Source: Bhargavaea massiliensis (GTDB lineage: Bacteria; Bacillota; Bacilli; Bacillales_A; Planococcaceae). From it: a stretch of DNA of 64,000 nt. A program made the translations under genes and the position numbers. The notes beneath the pieces were generated by a model that was not told the DNA's origin, ran no database searches, and saw only the letters and a program-made list of their open reading frames with translations. Positions 1 to 8,579 of the stretch are shown here, one piece after another; position 1 is the first letter of the stretch, and every line of letters begins with the position of its first letter. The DNA is taken from positions 1 to 64,000 of the forward strand of contig NZ_JAHBCJ010000006.1 in NCBI RefSeq assembly GCF_018390575.1, written 5' to 3'.

Positions 1-71
1 AGAGTCCGTGCCGTTTGCTGTTTTTATCGTATTAATGACTTATTGGACAGCCCCGATTTGTCTACAGTCTG
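1..71. mobile_element. Terminal end of an IS1182-family-like element (rest lies left of the window)
   Basis: Bases 57-71 read TTTGTCTACAGTCTG. This is a 15-of-15 match to the right terminal inverted repeat of the IS remnant at 45023-46021. The sequence before it (1-56) has no gene. The simplest reading is that 1-71 is the end of a second copy or relative of that element whose body lies outside the window. Immediately to the right (72-96) is an intrinsic-terminator-like hairpin with a T run, the same kind of junction as at the other copy. The size and state of this copy cannot be seen. Confidence 0.6.
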
Positions 72-72
72 T

Positions 73-97
73 GTCCTGCTGATGCCGGACGTTTTTT
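73..97 (+). terminator. Hairpin plus T-run next to the IS end
   Basis: GTCCTGC, loop TGAT, GCCGGAC (one mismatch) is followed directly by G and six T. It would end plus-strand transcription coming from the left of the window. It starts one base after the IS-type inverted repeat ends, so the element seems to have inserted at the foot of this terminator. Confidence 0.45.
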
Positions 98-142
98 ATA
101 TCTGCCATAATGAAAGATCAACAAGGCAGCCGGTCTCACTCA

Positions 143-174
143 CAAAGCCCTGCCGGCAACCCGGCAGGGCTTTG
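143..174 (-). terminator. Terminator of the pheST operon
   Basis: A near-perfect 14-bp stem (CAAAGCCCTGCCGG with its complement) lies just past the pheT stop. The T tract is short and partly inside the stem. Confidence 0.6.
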
Positions 175-181
175 TCCATCT

Positions 182-2593
182 TCAGTTCCGGATCTGGGCA
201 CCTTCTGCTTCAAGGGCTGCCACGATACGGTTGTGCGCTTCAGACACTTCTTCGTCCGTAAGCGTGCGCTCCGGATCCTGATAAGTCAGCGAGAATGCGA
301 TCGATTTCATGCCTTCTTCCATCCTGTCGCCTTCATATACGTCAAAGACGTGGACACCCTTCAGCATGCTTCCGGCATTGGCCCGGATCGTACTTTCCAG
401 TGTCGCGGACTGGATGGCCTTCGGCACGACAAGGGCGATATCCCGGCTGATCGAAGGGAACTTCGGCACCGGCGTGTAAAGGAGCGGTTCCATCTCTTCT
501 TCAAGCAGGCGGTGAAGGTTCATTTCAAAGACGATCGTATCCTTAAGGTCACGCGCTTTTTGTTCGGACGGATGCAGTTGGCCTATGATGCCGACCCGCT
601 CGCCGTCCAGCAGAACATCGGCAGTGCGGCCCGGATGAAGTCCGTCCATTTCGCCTTTGCGGAAGGACAATTTGCCCGAGAGCCCGAGCTCCGCGGCCAG
701 TCCCTCGACAATGCCTTTCACCGCAAAGAAGTCCACCGTCTTTTGTCCGCCCTGCCAGCCGCCTCCGGACCATTCGCCGGTTACAGCCCCTGCAGCGTGC
801 TCGACTTCCGTCGGCAGACCATCTTCGCCTTCCCCAAGGAAGACGGAGCCGACTTCATAGAGCGCAACCGAACTCGTCTGGCGCGCGGTATTATAGGTGA
901 CCGCCTCCAGCAGGTGCGGCAGCAGGCTCTGGCGGAGCGTGCTCCGCTCCTCGCTCATCGGCATGAGCAGACGAGTGACCGGTGCGGTTTCGAGTGCAAA
1001 CTTCTGTGATGCCGGCTCGGATGTCAGCGAGTAAGTGATCGCCTGAAACAATCCGGTGCCTTCCAGGTAACGGCGTACTGCACGGCGCTTTTTCTGGTAT
1101 GGGGTGAGCCCGCCTGGAAGCGACTCCGTCACCGGCAGCGTCGCAGGAATTTCGTCATAGCCGTAAAGCCGAGCGATTTCTTCCACGATGTCCTCCGGGA
1201 TGGTGATGTCCACTCGCCGTGTCGGGGCGTCGATGACGAATTGTCCGTTCACCGCTTCGTACGGGAACTGCAGTCGGTTCAGAATCTCTTCCATTTCCTC
1301 GAACGGGATCTTCATTCCGAGACGCTCATTGATGAAGTCGGGGGAAACGGTGACCCGCTTCGGCTCTTTGTCCAGTTCGTCGAACAGGACGGTGCCGGAA
1401 AGCACTTCTCCTCCCGCAAGTTCGGCCATGAGGGCAGCGGCCCGCTCGCCGGCCTCGATGACGCGGTTCGGGTCGACCCCTTTTTCAAAGCGCGTGCTGG
1501 CATCGCTTCTGAGGCCCAGTTCGCGTGACGTTTTCCGGACGGATGCCGGGCTGAAGTAGGCCGCTTCGATCACAACTGTCGTGGTGCCGTCATGGACTTC
1601 GGAGTTCGCCCCGCCCATGACCCCGGCGATGGCAACCGGCTCACGGCCGTTCGTAATCAGCAGGTGATGCGGTTCGAGCTTCCGCTCCGTGCCGTCAAGC
1701 GTCTCGATAACTTCACCCTCTGCCGCATGCCGGACGACGATCTCGCCTGTGCCGAGCCGGTCATAGTCAAACGCGTGGAGCGGCTGGCCGTACTCCATTA
1801 GCACATAGTTCGTGATGTCCACAATGTTGTTGAGCGGACGGACGCCGGACGCCATGAGCCGGGCCTTCAGCCATTCCGGGGATTCCCCGACTTGGACATT
1901 CCGGACGACTTTCGCCGCGTAGAGCGGGTTGGCTTCCGGTGCATTAACACGGAGGTTCAGGTGTCCGGATGCAGGCTCTGCCGCTTCAGCATGCGCTGTT
2001 TCTGGAAGCCTCACATCCTTCGAAAGAATCGCAGCGGTTTCGTAGGCCACGCCCAGCATGCTGAGTGCATCGGAGCGGTTGGGCGTCAGATCGAATTCGA
2101 GCACTGTGTCATCCAAGTCGAGGAGCCGAAGCGCGTCCTCGCCCGGATGGGCATCTTCAGGAAGCACATAAATGCCTGATGCGTAAGCTTTCGGTACAAC
2201 TTTCCCGTCGAACCCGAGTTCCTGCAGTGAACAGATCATGCCGTGGGATTCTTCCCCGCGTAATTTCGCCTTCTTGATCTTTACGCCGCCCGGAAGGCGT
2301 GCGCCCGGCCGCGCAACAACGACTTTCTGTCCGGCGGCTACGTTTGGCGCACCGCAGATGATCTGGCTCGGCTCTTCCTCGCCGACATCAACGCGGCAGA
2401 TGTTCAGCTTGTCCGCCTGCGGATGCGGATTGCACTCCAGCACATGGCCGACAACAATGTTTTTCAGCCCTTCCGAGCGGTCGTCGACAGCATCCACTTC
2501 GATGCCGGACCTTGTAATTTTTTCCGCCAGCTCAGCCGGCTCCACACCTTCAATATCTACATAATCGCTTAACCAGTTCAGTGAAACTTTCAT
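182..2593 (-). CDS. pheT: Phenylalanine--tRNA ligase beta subunit
   Basis: An 803-residue protein with the standard PheT layout. An EMAP/OB-type tRNA-binding domain covers about residues 40-150 (key stretch NIVVGHVLECNPHPQADKLN). The B3/4 and B5 domains follow, then the catalytic-like core, and a C-terminal ferredoxin-fold anticodon-binding domain covers about 710-803. With PheS it forms the cytoplasmic alpha2-beta2 enzyme that charges tRNA-Phe. Length matches the Bacillus family (about 800). The ATG is preceded by GAGGAGGG, 12 bp after the pheS stop, so the two are co-transcribed under the upstream T-box. Identification is firm. Confidence 0.98.
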   Translation of the reverse strand: MKVSLNWLSDYVDIEGVEPAELAEKITRSGIEVDAVDDRSEGLKNIVVGHVLECNPHPQADKLNICRVDVGEEEPSQIICGAPNVAAGQKVVVARPGARLPGGVKIKKAKLRGEESHGMICSLQELGFDGKVVPKAYASGIYVLPEDAHPGEDALRLLDLDDTVLEFDLTPNRSDALSMLGVAYETAAILSKDVRLPETAHAEAAEPASGHLNLRVNAPEANPLYAAKVVRNVQVGESPEWLKARLMASGVRPLNNIVDITNYVLMEYGQPLHAFDYDRLGTGEIVVRHAAEGEVIETLDGTERKLEPHHLLITNGREPVAIAGVMGGANSEVHDGTTTVVIEAAYFSPASVRKTSRELGLRSDASTRFEKGVDPNRVIEAGERAAALMAELAGGEVLSGTVLFDELDKEPKRVTVSPDFINERLGMKIPFEEMEEILNRLQFPYEAVNGQFVIDAPTRRVDITIPEDIVEEIARLYGYDEIPATLPVTESLPGGLTPYQKKRRAVRRYLEGTGLFQAITYSLTSEPASQKFALETAPVTRLLMPMSEERSTLRQSLLPHLLEAVTYNTARQTSSVALYEVGSVFLGEGEDGLPTEVEHAAGAVTGEWSGGGWQGGQKTVDFFAVKGIVEGLAAELGLSGKLSFRKGEMDGLHPGRTADVLLDGERVGIIGQLHPSEQKARDLKDTIVFEMNLHRLLEEEMEPLLYTPVPKFPSISRDIALVVPKAIQSATLESTIRANAGSMLKGVHVFDVYEGDRMEEGMKSIAFSLTYQDPERTLTDEEVSEAHNRIVAALEAEGAQIRN

Positions 2594-2605
2594 CTGTCGC
2601 CCTCC

Positions 2606-3643
2606 TCAGCCTTCCGTCCTGCGGAATTGTCCGATAAACCTGAGATCATCCGTGTAGAAATGACGGATGTCCTCGATCCCGTATTTCAGCATTGCGATCC
2701 GCTCAGGCCCCATTCCGAAAGCAAATCCGGAATGCACATCCGGATCATAGCCGCCCATGCGGAGTACGTTCGGGTGGACCATGCCGGCTCCCAAAATCTC
2801 GATCCAGCCTGTTTTTTTGCAGACGTTGCAGCCCGATCCGCCGCATTTGAAGCAAGAAATATCCATTTCAACGGATGGTTCCGTAAACGGGAAATAGCTT
2901 GGGCGAAGTCGGATTTCGCGTTCTTCGCCGAACATTTTTTTCGCAAAGCGATCGAGTGTGCCTTTCAGGTCGCTCATCCGGATATTCTCGCCGACGACTA
3001 GCCCTTCGATCTGTGTGAACTGATGGGAGTGGGTCGCGTCGTCGTTGTCCCGGCGGTACACTTTACCCGGGCAAATGATTTTGAACGGCTTGCCCTTTTT
3101 GATTTCCATCGTGCGTGCCTGAACAGGTGAAGTATGCGTCCTGAGGAGAATGTCCTCGGTAATGTAAAACGAATCTTGCATATCTCGTGCCGGGTGGCCT
3201 TTCGGCAAGTTCAGCGCTTCGAAGTTATAGTAATCCTTCTCCACTTCCGGCCCTTCTGCGACTTCGTAACCCATCGAGATAAAGAAGTCTTCAATCTCCT
3301 CGATGATGCGGGTAAGCGGATGATGGTTTCCGCTCTTTACAGGAGTGCCCGGGAGCGTCACGTCGATCGACTCGGCAGCCAATTTCTTCGTGACCGCTTC
3401 TTCCTCGAGCGCTGTCATCCGGCTTTCCAGCTTCTCGGTCACCTCGCCGCGCACTTCATTGACAAGCGCCCCCATTTTCGGACGTTCCTCTGCGGGAAGC
3501 TTCCCCATTCCCTTTAACAGGTCCGTGATCGGCCCTTTCTTGCCCAGGTACTTGACCCGGACATCATTCAGCGACTTCACATCCGTCGCTGATGCGATGG
3601 CCTGAAGCACTTCTTCCTTCAACTGCTGCAGTTGCTGCTCCAT
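2606..3643 (-). CDS. pheS: Phenylalanine--tRNA ligase alpha subunit
   Basis: Start chosen at the ATG at 3643 ([12 protein letters not shown]), which follows GAAAGGAG. The frame stays open further upstream, but that part lies in the T-box leader. This gives 345 residues, matching B. subtilis PheS. The N-terminal coiled coil covers about 1-85. The class II synthetase core has the TSPVQARTM and [13 protein letters not shown] motifs, and the C-terminal [15 protein letters not shown] is motif 3. A Cys-rich stretch ([17 protein letters not shown]) is typical of bacterial PheS. It is the catalytic partner of PheT and first gene of the pheST operon. Confidence 0.98.
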   Translation of the reverse strand: MEQQLQQLKEEVLQAIASATDVKSLNDVRVKYLGKKGPITDLLKGMGKLPAEERPKMGALVNEVRGEVTEKLESRMTALEEEAVTKKLAAESIDVTLPGTPVKSGNHHPLTRIIEEIEDFFISMGYEVAEGPEVEKDYYNFEALNLPKGHPARDMQDSFYITEDILLRTHTSPVQARTMEIKKGKPFKIICPGKVYRRDNDDATHSHQFTQIEGLVVGENIRMSDLKGTLDRFAKKMFGEEREIRLRPSYFPFTEPSVEMDISCFKCGGSGCNVCKKTGWIEILGAGMVHPNVLRMGGYDPDVHSGFAFGMGPERIAMLKYGIEDIRHFYTDDLRFIGQFRRTEG

Positions 3644-3699
3644 TCGGATTCTCCTTTCATTAACCAGACTGCCGCCTGCCCTTCCGTTTTCAGGTATAC

Positions 3700-3955
3700 A
3701 AAAAGCCCCGCCCCCAACATAGGGACGAGGCTGAATTCGCGGTACCACCCTGATTACCGCACATGGGTGCGGTCACTCTGGACAGGATAACGGCTGTGTG
3801 CCGGCTCGCCTTTACAGCTGATGCTGGTCCCGGCGGCAACTCGCGGGGTGAACTTCAGCGTATCCGATCACCGGCGCTTCCAGTCCCTGGCGCCGGCTCC
3901 CTGTCATCAGATGGGCCGCCTACTCTTCCCGCTCAATGTCTTTGGTCATTTACTT
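3700..3955 (-). promoter_or_regulatory. T-box riboswitch leader of pheST
   Basis: Reading the minus strand, a stem I-like start with GAAGAGTA (near 3925) is followed by a structured leader. The T-box AGGGTGGTACCGCG is at 3739-3752, and a strong terminator (GCCTCGTCCC pairing with the GGGGGCGGGGC arm, then T5) is at 3700-3733. This is the standard tRNA-sensing antiterminator design: uncharged tRNA-Phe pairs with the UGGU bulge and prevents termination. A TTC that could be the Phe specifier codon lies at 3850-3852, but I have not folded the leader, so the specifier is an inference. Confidence 0.93.
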
Positions 3956-3995
3956 CTCCAGTATATCGGAACATTCTTGCGGGGGTCAAGCCGGT

Positions 3996-4757
3996 TCAGT
4001 CACGCAGCGCATAAAGAAGGATGCCTGTCGCAACCGCCACGTTCAGTGATTCGGCAAGCCCCCGCAGCGGGATCATGAGTTTTTTGTCCGTTTCCGCCAG
4101 CAGCCCCGGGTCGACGCCGCTCCCTTCGTTGCCGACGATCAGCGCGAATGTATCGCTCTTGCCCGGCTCATCGTAAGCGACGGCTCCTTCAAGTGCAGTC
4201 CCGTAAACCGGGATCCCCCTATTTTTCAGCGCATGGACCGTTTCCCTTAGATCCCCCCGCATGACAGGGAGATGAAAATGCGAACCTTGAGCGGAGCGGA
4301 CCGTTTTAGGCGCATACGGATCAGCGCTGCCTTTACCGAGAATGACCGCATCGATTCCTGCCGCATCGGCCGTACGGATCATCGTGCCGATGTTGCCCGG
4401 ATCCTGAACGGCATCGACAAGAAGCAGGGACTTCCAGCTTGCCTGCTCTTCCGCGGTCACTTCCGGAATCCGACATTGCGCATAGATTCCCTGAGGATGT
4501 TCAGTGTCCGTGATTTCCCGTTCGACCTGGGAAGTGATTTCGATCAGCTGGATCTCATCGGTTTCCCAGTAGCCAGGTATCGTGACATCCTCCCTGACGA
4601 TCAAGGCAAGCACCGACCCTTCTTTTTTCAGGGCCTCTTCCGCCAGATGTTCCCCTTCGACCAGGAACTCTCCGGTTTTGTCCCGTTCTTTCCTGGTATT
4701 CACCAGCTTCTTCCAATGCTTCACGAGCGAGTTTTGTGTGGATTCAATCCGCTTCAA
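3996..4757 (-). CDS. TrmH/SpoU-family rRNA methyltransferase (YsgA type)
   Basis: A 253-residue SAM-dependent 2'-O-ribose methyltransferase of the SPOUT class. An N-terminal substrate-binding domain (about 1-95, SLVKHWKKL, FLVEGEHLAEEAL) precedes the SpoU domain. That domain has motif 1 QDPGNIGTMIRTADAAG, motif 2 IVGNEGSGV and motif 3 PLRGLAESLNVAVATGI, which form the knotted SAM site. The start is a TTG with AAGGTG seven bases upstream. It lies immediately upstream of the pheST T-box, the same order as ysgA-pheST in Bacillus. The exact rRNA nucleotide modified cannot be told from sequence. Confidence 0.93.
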   Translation of the reverse strand: MKRIESTQNSLVKHWKKLVNTRKERDKTGEFLVEGEHLAEEALKKEGSVLALIVREDVTIPGYWETDEIQLIEITSQVEREITDTEHPQGIYAQCRIPEVTAEEQASWKSLLLVDAVQDPGNIGTMIRTADAAGIDAVILGKGSADPYAPKTVRSAQGSHFHLPVMRGDLRETVHALKNRGIPVYGTALEGAVAYDEPGKSDTFALIVGNEGSGVDPGLLAETDKKLMIPLRGLAESLNVAVATGILLYALRD

Positions 4758-4858
4758 TCTGTGACACCTTCCGTCATCCGTTATTTGCTTAAGTGTAGCA
4801 AAACAGATGTATAGCCGGCGAGCAAAACGGAAAACCTTTCCCCAGGAGGGTGATGAAC

Positions 4859-5077
4859 ATGAACTTCCAGATCCGCGATGCCATTACGGCCAATATGCAG
4901 GGAAACTCGGCGGAAGACATCCGCGGCGTCATCGATGACGCTATCTCCCGGGGCGAAGAGCATCTTCTGCCCGGTCTCGGCGTGATTTTCGAGAAATTCT
5001 GGCAGCAGGCTGACGCAGCAGAAAAGCAGAACGTCCTGGCCGACCTGGAAAGCGCATTCGGCAAGAAGGTACAGTAA
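4859..5077 (+). CDS. sspI: Small acid-soluble spore protein SspI
   Basis: A 72-residue protein (MNFQIRDAITANMQGN...) carrying the SspI signature of a DAI-SxGEE-LPGLGV-FE--W core, here DDAISRGEEHLLPGLGVIFEKFW. SspI is a minor spore-core protein made in the forespore, normally under sigma G. Of three in-frame starts (GTG 4850, ATG 4853, ATG 4859), the last has proper spacing from AGGAGGG at 4844-4850 and gives the family length (71 in B. subtilis). The neighbour order rRNA methyltransferase, sspI and pheST is also seen in Bacillus. This gene is the best evidence that the organism sporulates. I could not identify a convincing sigma G promoter. Confidence 0.93.
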   Translation: MNFQIRDAITANMQGNSAEDIRGVIDDAISRGEEHLLPGLGVIFEKFWQQADAAEKQNVLADLESAFGKKVQ

Positions 5078-5086
5078 TCCAACATG

Positions 5087-5113
5087 AAAAGCCGCCGGTC
5101 CCGGCGGCTTTTT
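5087..5113. terminator. Bidirectional terminator between sspI and argF
   Basis: AAAAGCCGCCGG with its complement and a T5 run on the plus side and A4 on the other. It serves sspI (plus) and argF (minus). Confidence 0.85.
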
Positions 5114-5123
5114 ACGTGTTCAC

Positions 5124-6086
5124 TTAAAGAATCGATGCAAGAACCGCTTTTTGTGCATGAAGGCGGTTTTCGGCCTGCTGGAAAATGTAGGAGTTCGGGC
5201 CATCGATGACGGATGCCGATACTTCTTCGCCACGGTGTGCCGGCAGGCAGTGAAGGAACATATAGTCGGCCTTCGCATACTTGACGAGGTCATCATCGAC
5301 CATGAAGCCCTTGAACGCCTCTAGCCTTGCAGCCGCTTCCTCTTCCTGCCCCATACTGGTCCATGTGTCGGTATAGACCGCATCCGCCCCGCTGACCGCT
5401 TTTACCGGATCCGATGTCCAGCTGACGTGCCCACCGGTCTTGCCGGCAATGGCGACCGCGGTTTCCATTACATCGGGTGATGGCTCATAGCTTTCCGGGG
5501 TTGCTACCGCAATCTCCATGCCTGTATGCGCGGCGGCGATGACAAGAGAATGTGCGACATTGTTTCCGTCTCCGACATAGGCGATTTTACGGCCTTTCAG
5601 CTCACCCTTCACCTCGCGCACAGTCAGGAGATCAGCAAGCGCCTGGCATGGATGATAAATATCCGTCAGGCCGTTGATGACAGGAATGCTGGCTTCGTCT
5701 GCCAACTCCTGCACCATCGTATGCTTATTGGCGCGGATCATGATGGCATCCAAATACCCGGACAGCACGTGGGCGGTATCGTAGACCGATTCGCCGCGGC
5801 CAATCTGAAGGTCACGTGAATTCATATACATCGCATGCCCTCCGAGTTGGATCATCCCTGACTCAAAAGAAATCCGGGTTCGGGTCGAATGTTTTTCGAA
5901 AATCATACCGAGAATCTTACCGGCGAGCAGTTTCGGATAACGGCCCTCCGAACCAAGTTTTTTCAGCACTACCCCCAGTTCCACCAGGCCTTCTACTTCA
6001 GCGCCCGAAAGCTGGTCCAGTGCCAGCAGATCTTTTCCCTTCAGGCTTTCAACCAATACCATTTCCTGCATCCCCGTCATGAACAT
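5124..6086 (-). CDS. argF: Ornithine carbamoyltransferase
   Basis: A 320-residue cytosolic enzyme that makes citrulline from ornithine and carbamoyl phosphate in arginine synthesis. Signature motifs are present: the carbamoyl-phosphate loop STRTR, the HPCQALADL stretch, and HCLPAHRG with the ornithine-site Cys. Length matches the family. The first ATG follows GGAAGGGTGA; later in-frame ATGs exist, so the first few residues are uncertain. It stands alone, away from other arg genes, and has its own promoter overlapped by two ARG boxes, so arginine repression by ArgR/AhrC is expected. A catabolic role (arcB) is unlikely because no arcA or arcC is near and the operators are of the biosynthetic type. 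Confidence 0.95.
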   Translation of the reverse strand: MFMTGMQEMVLVESLKGKDLLALDQLSGAEVEGLVELGVVLKKLGSEGRYPKLLAGKILGMIFEKHSTRTRISFESGMIQLGGHAMYMNSRDLQIGRGESVYDTAHVLSGYLDAIMIRANKHTMVQELADEASIPVINGLTDIYHPCQALADLLTVREVKGELKGRKIAYVGDGNNVAHSLVIAAAHTGMEIAVATPESYEPSPDVMETAVAIAGKTGGHVSWTSDPVKAVSGADAVYTDTWTSMGQEEEAAARLEAFKGFMVDDDLVKYAKADYMFLHCLPAHRGEEVSASVIDGPNSYIFQQAENRLHAQKAVLASIL

Positions 6087-6116
6087 TCAACTCACCCTTC
6101 CGTTTATTCATCTTGT

Positions 6117-6151
6117 TGAATTATTATACAATTGTATAAATATTAAATCAA
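6117..6151 (-). promoter_or_regulatory. argF promoter with tandem ARG boxes
   Basis: On the minus strand there is TTGATT (6146-6151), a 17-base spacer and TATAAT (6123-6128). Over the -10 and spacer lie two 14-bp sites separated by 2 bp. TGTATAATAATTCA (6117-6130) has 12 of 14 positions of the TGAATAATTATTCA consensus. The site at 6133-6146 has 11 of 14. Tandem boxes over the promoter are the usual ArgR/AhrC repression design. Confidence 0.78.
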
Positions 6152-6196
6152 GCGGTTCTTTATAACTATTTTTTCTTCTTCTCATGGACTATAAAT

Positions 6197-6235
6197 TAAA
6201 AACTCCCCCGCCAACCTGTCAGGGATGGCGGGGAA
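6197..6235 (-). terminator. Terminator of the M42 aminopeptidase gene
   Basis: CCCCGCC(A) pairs with its complement around a short loop and is followed on the minus strand by TTTTTAATTT. Confidence 0.8.
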
Positions 6236-6243
6236 GCTGCTTT

Positions 6244-7332
6244 TTATTCAAATGTTAGCCGGTCGACCGTTTCACGATCCAACTTCTTGATAACTGCCAC
6301 AAGCAGCTGTACTGCGTGCTCGTAATCTTTTTTATGCAGGATGGCCGAATGGCTATGGATATAGCGGGTCGGGATGCAAATGGCGAGTGACGGGACACCT
6401 TCGTTTGCCAGGTGGATGGATCCGGCATCCGTACCGCCTCCCGGAATCGTTTCAAACTGGTACGGGATTCCCTGTTCTTCGGCCGTATCCACGACAAGGT
6501 CGCGCAGGCCCTTATGGGAGACCATCGATGCATCAAACAGGACGATCTGCGGGCCGTCGCCCATCTTGCCGGTTGCCTCTTTGGAAGAAATGCCCGGTGT
6601 ATCTCCTGCGATGCCTACATCCACGGCAAAGCCGATGTCCGGCTTCACTTTGGCAGCGACTGTCCGGGCACCGCGCAGGCCGATCTCTTCCTGGACGGCT
6701 CCTGCCGAGAAGACGGTGTTCGGGTGCTGCTCGTCTTTCAGCTTGCGCAGAACATCGATTGCAATAGCACATCCGATCCGGTTGTCCCAGGCTTTTGCCA
6801 GCAAATAATCGGGGTTGTTCATGACCGTGAATTCAAAGTAAGGGGCAACCATGTCTCCCGGACGCACGCCCCACTCCATCGCTTCTTCTTTTGAGGAAGC
6901 GCCGATGTCGATGAACATATCCTTGATGTCGACCGGCTTTTTTCGAGCTTCGGCAGACAAGATATGCGGCGGCTTGGAGCCGATGACTCCGGTGAGTTCA
7001 CGGCCATCACGTGTCACGATCGTTACACGCTGCGCGAGCATAACCTGCGACCACCAGCCTCCGACTGTCTGGAAACTGAGAAAGCCTTTGTCGTCAATTT
7101 TGGAAATCATGAAGCCGACTTCATCAAGGTGGCCCGCCACCAGCACGCGCGGGCCTTCTGCGGATCCTTTCTTTTCTGCGATCAGCGAGCCGAGGCCATC
7201 ATAATCGATCGAATCGGCAAATGGTTCGATGTAGCGCTTCATCACTTCGCGGGCTTCCCGTTCGTTGCCCGGAATTCCTTTTGCATCTGTCAGGTCTTTT
7301 AGCATCTGTAGCTGTTCGTCAAGCTGGACCAT
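6244..7332 (-). CDS. M42-family metal aminopeptidase
   Basis: A 362-residue cytosolic tetrahedral aminopeptidase of the glutamyl aminopeptidase/deblocking type (YsdC/YtoP/FrvX group). The di-metal ligands are visible: AGHLDEVGF (His), AWDNRIG (Asp), [10 protein letters not shown] (the catalytic Glu plus a ligand), [11 protein letters not shown] (Asp) and [10 protein letters not shown] (His). These enzymes trim short peptides and form large dodecamers. The ATG is preceded by AGGAGGTCG. The gene is monocistronic with its own terminator. Which paralogue (ysdC, ytoP or yhfE) it corresponds to cannot be settled by eye. Confidence 0.93.
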   Translation of the reverse strand: MVQLDEQLQMLKDLTDAKGIPGNEREAREVMKRYIEPFADSIDYDGLGSLIAEKKGSAEGPRVLVAGHLDEVGFMISKIDDKGFLSFQTVGGWWSQVMLAQRVTIVTRDGRELTGVIGSKPPHILSAEARKKPVDIKDMFIDIGASSKEEAMEWGVRPGDMVAPYFEFTVMNNPDYLLAKAWDNRIGCAIAIDVLRKLKDEQHPNTVFSAGAVQEEIGLRGARTVAAKVKPDIGFAVDVGIAGDTPGISSKEATGKMGDGPQIVLFDASMVSHKGLRDLVVDTAEEQGIPYQFETIPGGGTDAGSIHLANEGVPSLAICIPTRYIHSHSAILHKKDYEHAVQLLVAVIKKLDRETVDRLTFE

Positions 7333-7415
7333 TACTTCGACCTCCTAAACATGTGTCATTCAAATTATAGTGGATGGAGCAAATGTTTTCAAAACATTTT
7401 GGGAAAAGCTGGCCA

Positions 7416-8465
7416 TCAATGATTATCCAACTCTTTTTCCAGGCGTCTGATGAACGCATCCTTGTCATCCACCCTGACCGCGACCGCACGATGAGGTCTG
7501 CGGATTCCCATAAACAGGGTTGCGGAAACCGGATGCTTCAGCCTGAGCAGGACATCGGGACGGCCCGCCTCAAAGTCTCTGGCGATGAACGCTGCGGTAT
7601 CTTTGGAGAGCTTGCCGGACAGTTTTTCCACGTCCGTCACCACTTCTTCGATGTCCGAATAACGGATTTCCATCTTGTTGGACATGCCGAGGGACAGGTA
7701 AAGGCGGTCGCTGCCGAAAACCGACGGGGTGAGCCGGACTGCCTGCATGTCCGCAATCAGATAGATGACCGAATATACGTTCAGGATAAGAAGGATGATT
7801 GACAGGACAAGCGACTTATCATGGAGCCACCAGTGAATGCCGATCGTTTCGATGATAATGGCATGGATGAGCATCATCTGCATGGCCATGTGACTGGAGT
7901 TTCTGTGGAGGGTAAACGCATCCTCGTTCAGGCAGGGCTTCCTTTTCCATGATCCGAATGCATAGTAGAACATCAGCATCTCCGAACAGAACGCATGGAT
8001 AATCGGATGGCTGCGGATATGGCTGTTGACGGCGGCAGGAAACGCAAAAAGGAGAGGCTTCTCATCCTCACCGGTTGTCCGGATGATCTTTGGCAGGTAG
8101 ACAAACAGCGAGACGACCAGCACCAGCTCCAGCAGAATAAATGCCCCTTCGGCAGCAAAGCCGATATAGGTGATCGGCGTGTAGCTGCCCAGCCACTCGG
8201 CAGGAATAAGGAACCGTGCCGCGATCAGTCCCGTTGCCGCACCGAAAAGGAATCCCTTCAGCGTGATTGATCTTGTCCAAGCAAGGAACAGGAGAGGTGC
8301 CACGATTGCCAGGTCGATCAGGGAGCCGATCACAACCGCCCCGGATGCCCCTGAAAGCACATAGCCGCCAAAGTCGGTCCTGTATAGAATCAGGTTGGAT
8401 CCAAGGACAAGCAACAGCAGGATCAGCCAGACGGGATTTGCGGATTTGCGGACGACAGCGGTCAT
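7416..8465 (-). CDS. Multi-pass membrane protein of unknown function
   Basis: 349 residues from the ATG at 8465 (GGAGGG upstream; an in-frame GTG 15 bp earlier is less likely). Residues about 10-240 contain roughly seven hydrophobic segments. About 245-349 is a soluble tail rich in beta-type sequence (RLYLSLGMSNKMEIRYSDIEEVV) ending in LEKELDNH, which resembles a PH-like domain. Proteins of this shape in Bacillales are sometimes labelled beta-carotene monooxygenase, but I see none of that enzyme's histidines, so I leave the function open. It is probably monocistronic, between the M42 peptidase and wrbA. Confidence 0.85.
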   Translation of the reverse strand: MTAVVRKSANPVWLILLLLVLGSNLILYRTDFGGYVLSGASGAVVIGSLIDLAIVAPLLFLAWTRSITLKGFLFGAATGLIAARFLIPAEWLGSYTPITYIGFAAEGAFILLELVLVVSLFVYLPKIIRTTGEDEKPLLFAFPAAVNSHIRSHPIIHAFCSEMLMFYYAFGSWKRKPCLNEDAFTLHRNSSHMAMQMMLIHAIIIETIGIHWWLHDKSLVLSIILLILNVYSVIYLIADMQAVRLTPSVFGSDRLYLSLGMSNKMEIRYSDIEEVVTDVEKLSGKLSKDTAAFIARDFEAGRPDVLLRLKHPVSATLFMGIRRPHRAVAVRVDDKDAFIRRLEKELDNH

Positions 8466-8534
8466 CGGATCACCCTCCACTTTCGTTTACTTCTATTATA
8501 CGCGGCCGCAGTATCCCTCTCCTTCTGCGGCAGG

Positions 8535-8563
8535 AATAAACCGCCCCCGGATTGGAGGCGGTT
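8535..8563 (-). terminator. Terminator downstream of wrbA
   Basis: AACCGCCTCC with its complement GGGGGCGGTT, followed by TATT on the minus strand. The T tract is weak. Confidence 0.6.
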
Positions 8564-8579
8564 CACACAATGTTCAGAT

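Noticed and set aside
110-1009. Long plus-strand open frames across pheT
   Set aside because: They are antisense to a complete, well-conserved pheT frame and lack ribosome sites and protein-like composition.
3644-3748. N-terminal extension of PheS
   Set aside because: The open frame passes through the T-box and terminator; the family start is at 3643 with a good ribosome site.
4758-4858. Sigma G promoter for sspI
   Set aside because: No pair of boxes at the right spacing could be identified, although forespore expression is expected from the family.
7416-8465. Beta-carotene monooxygenase
   Set aside because: The label occurs for similar proteins, but none of the iron-binding histidines of that enzyme family are visible.
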